A stretch of 64,000 nucleotides of DNA. Origin: Thiofaba sp039822285. GTDB taxonomy: Bacteria > Pseudomonadota > Gammaproteobacteria > Halothiobacillales > Halothiobacillaceae. Numbering within the stretch: the stretch's first letter is position 1; the number at the start of each line of letters is the position of its first letter. A program made the position numbers and the translations under genes. The notes beneath the pieces were generated by a model that was given only the letters and a program-made list of their open reading frames with translations, ran no database searches and was not told the origin of the DNA. This document shows, piece by piece, positions 58,552 through 64,000 of this stretch. Where the stretch lies: NCBI RefSeq assembly GCF_039822285.1, contig NZ_JBAJEY010000001.1, positions 682,001 through 746,000 on the forward strand. The letters are read 5' to 3'.

Positions 58552-59099
58552 CAGTGTTCCTCAGCCTTGTGCGAGAGGAACAGGGCAAGACCGATCAGGG
58601 CGATGCCACCCGCGAAGATCAGCAGATCCAGCGGCTCCTTGAAGCCCATGTTGATGCCGTACTCGAAGAACTTGATGACCAGGATCATGAGGATCACCTT
58701 GGCCAGGCGGTTCTTCAGGTCATCGATGCTGGCAATCACCAGGATATTGCTTGCCGCCTCGCCCTTACCTTCCTCGAGCTGGGTACGCGCAGGATCGATC
58801 TTGCTGATGAAAAGCTCATACAGGCCGAGGGCGAAGATCAGCATGATGGTGGCGAGCAGGAAGCCGTCGATGACCTCGACCACGTGGGTCACGGTCTGGT
58901 TGCGCAGCGCAAGGCGGGAGGCCTGATCCAGCGTGGGGTCGGCGTAGTGGAGCAGATGCGTGACCGTGATCCAGGCATCCACCGTGGCGACGTAGAACAT
59001 GACCAGACTCAGCAGGGCGCTCACGATGACGGCCACGATGACCACCAGGCGCAAATCCCACAGCGTCTTCTCGAATAGCATTTCGATCTTCTTGCTCAT
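58551..59099 (-). CDS. YqhA-family (UPF0114) membrane protein
   Basis: 182 residues with four hydrophobic segments (LRLVVIVAVIVSALLSLVMF, FLLATIMLIFALGLYELFI, VILMILVIKFFEYGI, LIFAGGIALIGLALFL). The family has no firm function. It is first in the leftward cluster with TlpA, SoxW, TolC and the adaptor, hinting at an envelope-redox link. Confidence 0.88.
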   Translation of the reverse strand: MSKKIEMLFEKTLWDLRLVVIVAVIVSALLSLVMFYVATVDAWITVTHLLHYADPTLDQASRLALRNQTVTHVVEVIDGFLLATIMLIFALGLYELFISKIDPARTQLEEGKGEAASNILVIASIDDLKNRLAKVILMILVIKFFEYGINMGFKEPLDLLIFAGGIALIGLALFLSHKAEEH

Positions 59100-59223
59100 C
59101 GGCCGGTCCTGCAGAGGGTCATCAATGGGGACTAAGTCTAAGGGGTGTCCGGCCTACGCCTCAATGCCCGGCGGCCCGATACATGGCATAATTCCTTCGC
59201 ACTTTACTCAACGATATCCTGGC

Positions 59224-59808
59224 ATGGCCGAGATCCTGGTCCTCTACTACAGCCGCGATGGCGGCACCGCCGCAATGGCGCGGCACGTGGCGCGCGGCGT
59301 CGAATCCGTCCCCGGCATGCAGGCCCGGCTGCGGCGCATCGATGCGGGCGAATCCGCCGCGGCGGCCGAGGCTCCGCCCGCTGCGCGGGTGGACGACCTG
59401 GCCGAATGTGCGGGCCTGGTGCTCGGCAGCCCCACCTACTTCGGCAACATGGCCGGCCCGGTCAAGCATTTCATCGACCAGACCAGCAGTCTGTGGCTGA
59501 CCGGCGCGCTGATCGGCAAACCGGCCGCCGTGTTCACCTCCACCGCCAGCCTGCACGGCGGCCAGGAGAGCACGCTGCTGTCCATGATGATCCCCCTGCT
59601 GCACCATGGCATGCTGCTGGTCGGCCTACCCTACAGCGAACCGGCCCTACTGCGCACGAAAAGCGGCGGCACGCCCTATGGCGCCAGCCACACCTCGGGG
59701 GACGGGCGCCAGCCGCTGACCGAGGATGAGAAAGCCCTCTGCCAGGCCCTCGGTCGCCGCGTCGCCGACACCGCCCGTCGCCTGGGCGCAACGCCCCCGA
59801 CAGGCTGA
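59224..59808 (+). CDS. wrbA: WrbA-type NAD(P)H:quinone oxidoreductase
   Basis: 194 residues from ATG 59224. Flavodoxin fold with FMN-phosphate loop YYSRDGGTAAMARHVARG, LVLGSPTYFGNMAGPVKHFI and FTSTASLHGGQESTLLSMM, the WrbA hallmark. It reduces quinones by two electrons under oxidative stress. Divergent from the YqhA cluster. Confidence 0.92.
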   Translation: MAEILVLYYSRDGGTAAMARHVARGVESVPGMQARLRRIDAGESAAAAEAPPAARVDDLAECAGLVLGSPTYFGNMAGPVKHFIDQTSSLWLTGALIGKPAAVFTSTASLHGGQESTLLSMMIPLLHHGMLLVGLPYSEPALLRTKSGGTPYGASHTSGDGRQPLTEDEKALCQALGRRVADTARRLGATPPTG

Positions 59809-59871
59809 ACCGCTTTCACCCGGCGCAAGCCGCGGTATATAGTGGAATCTCTCATAAACATGTAAGACGCC

Positions 59872-60696
59872 ATGATCAAAAAATGCCTGTTTCCCGCTGC
59901 CGGTTACGGCACCCGCTTCCTCCCCGCGACCAAGGTCATCCCCAAGGAGATGCTGCCGATCGTGGATAAGCCGCTGATCCAGTACGGCGTCGAGGAGGCG
60001 ATGGAGGCAGGCATCCGCGAGATGGCCATGGTGACCGGTCGTGGCAAGCGCGCGCTCGAGGACCACTTCGACATCAACTACGAGCTCGAGTCCCAGCTGC
60101 GCGGCACCAGCAAGGAAAGCCTGCTGGCCGGCATCCGCCACATCATCGACAGCTGCAGCTTTTCCTACACCCGCCAGACTGAGATGCGCGGCCTCGGCCA
60201 CGCGGTGCTGACGGGCGAGACCTTGATCGGCCACGAGGAGCCGTTCGCCGTCATCCTGGCCGATGACCTGTGCGTGAGCGATTCGCAGGGCGTGCTGGCG
60301 CAGATGGTCGAGGTGCACAAACGACACGGCTGCACCGTGGTCGCGGTGGAGGAAGTGCCGCAGAACGAGATCCACAAGTACGGTGTGATCGCGGGTGAGG
60401 AGATCGAACCTGGTGTCTTTCGCGTCGACCACATGGTTGAGAAGCCCGCCGCCGAGGTCGCCCCCAGCAATCTTGCCGTGATCGGCCGCTACATCATCAC
60501 CCCGGATATCTTCGACATCCTGCGCGAGACCCAGCCGGGCGCGGGTGGCGAGATCCAGCTCACCGACGCGCTGATGCAGCAGGCCCGTCAGGGCCGCGTC
60601 ATGGCCTACAAATTCAAGGGCCGTCGTTTCGACTGCGGTTCCGTGGGCGGCTTCGTCGCCGCCACCAACTACTTCTACCACATGGGCCGCAGGTAA
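59872..60696 (+). CDS. galU: UTP-glucose-1-phosphate uridylyltransferase
   Basis: 274 residues. Nucleotidyltransferase signature KKCLFPAAGYGTRFLPATKV, then PKEMLPIVDKPLIQYGVEEA, LADDLCVSD and GGEIQLTDALMQQA. It makes UDP-glucose for LPS, exopolysaccharide and glycogen. Six bases separate it from slyD, so they likely share a transcript. Confidence 0.95.
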   Translation: MIKKCLFPAAGYGTRFLPATKVIPKEMLPIVDKPLIQYGVEEAMEAGIREMAMVTGRGKRALEDHFDINYELESQLRGTSKESLLAGIRHIIDSCSFSYTRQTEMRGLGHAVLTGETLIGHEEPFAVILADDLCVSDSQGVLAQMVEVHKRHGCTVVAVEEVPQNEIHKYGVIAGEEIEPGVFRVDHMVEKPAAEVAPSNLAVIGRYIITPDIFDILRETQPGAGGEIQLTDALMQQARQGRVMAYKFKGRRFDCGSVGGFVAATNYFYHMGRR

Positions 60697-60702
60697 TACC
60701 GC

Positions 60703-61185
60703 ATGCACATCTCCCAAGACGCCGTCGTCACCATCGATTACCGCCTGACCAACGATGCAGGCGAGGTGATCGACTCCTCCGAGCATCACGGGCCGCTGGC
60801 CTACCTGCACGGTCACGGCAACATCATCCCGGGCCTCGAGCAGGCCCTTGAAGGTCGCGGCGCGGGCGACACCTTCAAGGTCAGCATCGCCCCCGCCCTG
60901 GGCTACGGCGAGCGCAACCCCGCCCTCACCCAGACCCTGCCAAGCAGCATGTTCGGCGGCGTCGACCAGATCCAGGTCGGCATGCAGTTCCATGCCCAGA
61001 CCGACCACGGCATCGAGGTGGTGACCGTGACCGCGGTCGAAGGCGACCAGGTCACCATCGACGGCAACCATCCGCTGGCGGGCCAGACCCTGCACTTCGA
61101 CGTCACGGTGCGCGAGGTCCGCGCCGCCGACGCCGAGGAGCTCGCCCACGGCCACGTGCACGGCGAGCACGGCCATCACCACTGA
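60703..61185 (+). CDS. slyD: SlyD-type FKBP peptidyl-prolyl isomerase
   Basis: 160 residues. FKBP domain (VVTIDYRLTNDAGEVIDSSE, GPLAYLHGHGNIIPGLEQAL) with the chaperone insert-in-flap (FKVSIAPALGYGERNP onward). A His-rich tail (HGHVHGEHGHHH) would bind nickel or zinc, as in hydrogenase metallocentre assembly. A terminator follows at 61210. Confidence 0.95.
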   Translation: MHISQDAVVTIDYRLTNDAGEVIDSSEHHGPLAYLHGHGNIIPGLEQALEGRGAGDTFKVSIAPALGYGERNPALTQTLPSSMFGGVDQIQVGMQFHAQTDHGIEVVTVTAVEGDQVTIDGNHPLAGQTLHFDVTVREVRAADAEELAHGHVHGEHGHHH

Positions 61186-61209
61186 GTCGCCGCAACCGCC
61201 TGGCGCACC

Positions 61210-61232
61210 AAGGAGGCTACGGCCTCCTTTTT
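61210..61232 (+). terminator. Rho-independent terminator after slyD
   Basis: Arms aaggaggc/gcctcctt (61210-61217, 61222-61229) with loop tacg and a run of five T ending at 61232. A textbook intrinsic terminator for galU-slyD. Confidence 0.9.
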
Positions 61233-61328
61233 CATGCCCACTGCATTCACCTCAGGATGCAACGGGTTGAACTTTGCCGCCATTGCACGTATCCATTCCC
61301 AGAATTCAAAACCGCCCACGGAGCCCCC

Positions 61329-62084
61329 ATGAGCCTGCAAGCCCTGATCTTCGACGTCGACGGCACCCTGGCCGACACCGAGCGCGACGGCCATCGCCCC
61401 GCCTTCAACGCCGCTTTCCGCGAGGCCGGCCTCGACTGGGAATGGGATGTGCCCATGTACGGCGAGCTTTTGGCCGTGACCGGTGGCAAGGAGCGCATCC
61501 GTTACTACCTGGAACGCTTCAACCCGGATTTCGTCCTCCCGGACAACGCGGATGCATGGATTGCCGGCCTGCACCAGGCCAAGACCCGCCATTACGTGCG
61601 CATGCTGGGCGAAGGGCTGATCCCGCTGCGCCCGGGCGTGAGGCGCCTGATCGGGGAGGCGCGCGCCGCGGGCCTGCGGCTGGCGATTGCCACCACCACC
61701 ACGCCCGAGAACGTCACCGCCCTGCTCTCCGCCACCCTCGGCCCGGACAGCATCGGCTGGTTCGAGGTGATCGCCGCCGGCGACATCGTGCCGAAGAAGA
61801 AGCCGGACCCGGCCATCTACACCTGGGCGCTGGAGCGCATGGGGCTCGCGCCCGAACATTGCCTGGCGTTCGAGGATTCGCGCAACGGTGTGCTCTCCTC
61901 CACGGGCGCCGGCCTGCGCACCCTGGTCACCATCAATGACTACACCCGCGATGACGAGCTGACGGGGGCCGAACTGGTCCTGGAACACCTGGGCGAGCCG
62001 GGCGAACCCGCGAACATCCTGTTCGGCGGCGAGGGTGCACGCATCGTGGACATGCCTTTCCTGCGCGAACTGGCTGCTAGATAA
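61329..62084 (+). CDS. HAD-family CbbY-like phosphatase
   Basis: 251 residues from ATG 61329; a longer in-frame extension is rejected. HAD motifs I (FDVDGTLADTERDG), II (IATTTTPENV), III (KKKPDPAIY) and IV (FEDSRNGVLSS). The CbbY pattern around KERIRYYLERFNP points to a xylulose-1,5-bisphosphate phosphatase that removes a RubisCO inhibitor. No cbb genes are in view, so an autotrophy link is inferred. Confidence 0.88.
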   Translation: MSLQALIFDVDGTLADTERDGHRPAFNAAFREAGLDWEWDVPMYGELLAVTGGKERIRYYLERFNPDFVLPDNADAWIAGLHQAKTRHYVRMLGEGLIPLRPGVRRLIGEARAAGLRLAIATTTTPENVTALLSATLGPDSIGWFEVIAAGDIVPKKKPDPAIYTWALERMGLAPEHCLAFEDSRNGVLSSTGAGLRTLVTINDYTRDDELTGAELVLEHLGEPGEPANILFGGEGARIVDMPFLRELAAR

Positions 62085-62151
62085 GAGCAGCCATTCATGG
62101 CATCAAATCCCTGAATGATCAGGGTGGGCATCTGCCATTATCCTAGTTCAG

Positions 62152-62631
62152 ATGAAGGGCGAGGAACCTCCCGCCCCCAAAGACGGACGACCGATGAGCA
62201 GCCTTGACGCTCCATTCCCCTATGCCGATTTCCTCGACCAGTTCGAGGAGGCGATCTACTGGCACATTGCCTGGTATTCGCGCGGCATTCGCCACCTGAT
62301 GTTCAGCAACGGCGCGAGCGACGACCTTATCGGCAAGGATGCGCACCTGCACTGCCGCCTGGGCGGCTTCCTCGGTCGGTTTCCCACCCCGCCGGGCTGC
62401 GCCGAGATGGTCGAACAGCTCAACGAGCTGCACGAGCAGATGCATGCGCTGATGCGCGATGCCCTGCTGGAGAGGCGCGAAGGCACCCCCATCGGCGAGG
62501 ATGTCTACGCCGAGATCGAGGAAATGCAGAGCATGTTCTTCAGCAGTCTGCACGGCCTGTTCCGCAAGGTGATGGAGGATCACTGCCTGGAGCTCGCCCG
62601 CCAGCAGATCGGGGCTCAAGCCGCCACCTGA
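62152..62631 (+). CDS. CZB-like (chemoreceptor zinc-binding) domain protein
   Basis: 159 residues from ATG 62152; ATG 62194 also possible. A four-helix arrangement with conserved-looking metal ligands: HIAWYSRGIRHLMF, then HCRLGGFLGRFP, ELHEQMHAL. This resembles the H...CxLG...HxxxH pattern of CZB zinc sensors in chemoreceptors and diguanylate cyclases, but here it stands alone. Could sense zinc or hypochlorite; unproven. Confidence 0.65.
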   Translation: MKGEEPPAPKDGRPMSSLDAPFPYADFLDQFEEAIYWHIAWYSRGIRHLMFSNGASDDLIGKDAHLHCRLGGFLGRFPTPPGCAEMVEQLNELHEQMHALMRDALLERREGTPIGEDVYAEIEEMQSMFFSSLHGLFRKVMEDHCLELARQQIGAQAAT

Positions 62632-62676
62632 CCGCCTTCGGCTACCGTCCGGCCACGGGCGGCCTACGGCATGGCC

Positions 62677-63294
62677 TCAGGCCCAAACCTCGAGGCGGAC
62701 CGTGCCGAGCACGACGCGCAGCAGGTCGGCCACGCGGATGAGACCCACCGGCCGGTTTTCGCCATCCACCACCGGCAAGGCCGGATAGTCGTGATCCAGC
62801 ATCAGGCGCGCGACGAGCTCGAGCGGCGCATCCTCGCGCACGGCGTCCACCGGCGTGCGGCACACCTCCCCCACGGTCAGCGGCTCCACCCGAGCGCGCG
62901 GCGACTCGCCCGGCGGCCAGACGGCCCGCAACACCCCCCCAATCTCCAGCAGACCGATCAGCCCTCCCGATTCGTCCACCACCATGGCCTGCTCGATGCC
63001 CCAGCGGTGCAGGGCCTCGCGGGCCTCGCCCAAGGGCATGGAGGCCATCAGGATATACGTCCCATCCTGCATCAGCTCGCCTGCACGCAAGGCCCGGGTC
63101 GCCTCCCCTGCCCGCTCCCGCGTCGCGCGGATCGCCGCCCGCAGCCGCGCGGCGGCCTGCGAGGCGGCACCGGCCTCCTCCTGAACCGGCCGGATCGCCG
63201 CCGTCGGCTGGGTGGCGGCCGGCCCGCCTTCCTGCGTCAGGCGCTCAAGGGGGTAGGGATCATGGACTCCGGGGCCGTGAACGATGATGGCCAT
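62677..63294 (-). CDS. CBS-domain-pair protein
   Basis: 205 residues from ATG 63294; a longer in-frame extension is rejected. The N-terminal ~90 are low-complexity and helical. Residues ~75-205 hold two CBS motifs (RWGIEQAMVVDESGGLIGLL; LMLDHDYPALPVVDGENRPV). Such pairs bind adenine nucleotides to regulate partners. No catalytic domain attached. Confidence 0.82.
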   Translation of the reverse strand: MAIIVHGPGVHDPYPLERLTQEGGPAATQPTAAIRPVQEEAGAASQAAARLRAAIRATRERAGEATRALRAGELMQDGTYILMASMPLGEAREALHRWGIEQAMVVDESGGLIGLLEIGGVLRAVWPPGESPRARVEPLTVGEVCRTPVDAVREDAPLELVARLMLDHDYPALPVVDGENRPVGLIRVADLLRVVLGTVRLEVWA

Positions 63295-63344
63295 GTCGTG
63301 CCTCGCTCGGTAGGATGCCTGCCGTGCGCCAGCCCGGCCAGGCC

Positions 63345-64000
63345 TTACGCGGGATAGCCCAAACCGGCCTCGTTCAAAAGGCCGCGGCCCCACGCCTCCA
63401 CTTGATCGAGAATAAGCCATTCACGGCCGGTTGATGCGGGGTCCAGGCGCAGAGCCTCGATGCTGGTGAAGAACCGCTCCGCCCACATCCCCGCCCCGCC
63501 CTCCTCGTGCAGCAGGCGCGAGGCGCGCAGGTCGTGCCAGTGTTCGCGCTCCTCCGCCGCAAGGGTCGCCGGAAAGTGGCGCGCGCGGTAGCGGAACATC
63601 AGCTCACGCAGGCGGGTATCCTGAAGCATGCCCTGCACATCGGCCAGGCGCTCCGGCGGAAGCTGGCGCAGGTGCGTCAGCTGCCTTCGATCACCTTCCG
63701 GCATGAAGCCCTGGTACAGCGCCGCCTCGGCGTCCATGGCCCGGGGGGTGGGTTCGGCGGCATACAGGCCGCGTGCCAGGGCTGCGAAGGCGTCGCGATG
63801 GGTCTGGATGAAGTCGAAGTGGCGCTGGCAGGCAGAGAGGTCAAGTCCAAGACGCTCCGCCCCTGCCTCGTCCAGCACGCGGAAGGGGGCCAGCAGGGGG
63901 GCGCGGTTGAGATGCAGCTCCTTGATCGCCGGACGCTCGGCTCCGTCGGGGAGTTCGGCGGCGGGGGTGTAGAGCCATTCGAGCAGGATCTCGGCCGGGG
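63345..64000 (-). CDS. sbcB: Exodeoxyribonuclease I (SbcB), C-terminal part
   Basis: Reads from the right edge of the window, so the N-terminal exonuclease domain is missing. The visible ~217 residues match the SbcB C-terminus: KELHLNRAPLLAPFRVL, LYQGFMPEGDRRQL and RLRELMFRYRARHFPATL. SbcB degrades single-stranded DNA 3'-5' and shapes recombination outcomes. Confidence 0.85.
   Translation of the reverse strand, partial: PAEILLEWLYTPAAELPDGAERPAIKELHLNRAPLLAPFRVLDEAGAERLGLDLSACQRHFDFIQTHRDAFAALARGLYAAEPTPRAMDAEAALYQGFMPEGDRRQLTHLRQLPPERLADVQGMLQDTRLRELMFRYRARHFPATLAAEEREHWHDLRASRLLHEEGGAGMWAERFFTSIEALRLDPASTGREWLILDQVEAWGRGLLNEAGLGYPA

Overview
The window is GC-rich chromosomal DNA carrying one complete-looking Mu-like prophage of about 34.5 kb (roughly 1082-35686) between ordinary housekeeping genes. 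The host genes suggest a gammaproteobacterium: an rsmI / lpoA-type lipoprotein / yraN / SIS-domain block, the ybeD-lipB-lipA lipoate cluster with a D-amino-acid aminotransferase and a PBP5-type carboxypeptidase, plus CbbY-, SoxW- and TlpA-like proteins. The last three would fit a sulfur-oxidising autotroph, but that is only an inference. No species is named because nothing in the window is decisive.

Prophage, left to right. The left end carries two copies of ATTNNNTGCGAC and a phased 4x GCGGGAA array. A leftward repressor gene faces a rightward ner-like gene across an array of CGAATCGGAC operators. Next come an antisense membrane protein, a DDE transposase (A), an AAA+ activator (B) and small early genes including a GemA-like gene, ending at a 19-bp perfect inverted repeat. 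A Mor-type activator opens the middle/late region: SAR lysozyme, nested Rz/Rz1 spanins, small terminase, C5-cytosine methyltransferase, large terminase, portal, gpF and gpG, protease/scaffold, major head protein and connectors. The tail module is P2-like and contractile (sheath, tube, E/E', tape measure, U, X, D, V, W, J, I). The right end has three inverted copies of ATTNNNTGCGAC.

The most notable system is a diversity-generating retroelement (DGR) at the end of the tail-fibre locus (30512-34790). It has a fibre with a C-terminal formylglycine-generating-enzyme-like (C-type lectin fold) domain, a variable repeat (VR, 33002-33104) at its 3' end, an Avd-like protein, a template repeat (TR, 33549-33651) and a DGR-type reverse transcriptase with a YMDD box and a VGALTSQ motif. 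I aligned the repeats by eye. They are 103 bp each with 17 differences, all at template adenines; all 77 non-adenine positions are identical. All ten AAC codons of the template are changed in the VR. This is the signature of adenine-directed mutagenic retrohoming, so this phage probably diversifies its receptor-binding protein.

Host regions. Before the prophage is the 3' part of a PIN-PhoH protein and its terminator. After it come an M16C presequence-protease-like peptidase, a TPR protein, an H-NS-family protein, a cluster of hairpins, the rsmI-lpoA-yraN-SIS-FAD oxidase-CcsA-like run, a leftward mazG-NERD-lipA-lipB-ybeD-dat-dacC run, DUF4124, tautomerase and proS genes, a leftward redox and envelope cluster (YqhA, TlpA, SoxW, TolC, adaptor), and finally wrbA, galU, slyD, cbbY-like, CZB-like, CBS-domain and partial sbcB genes.
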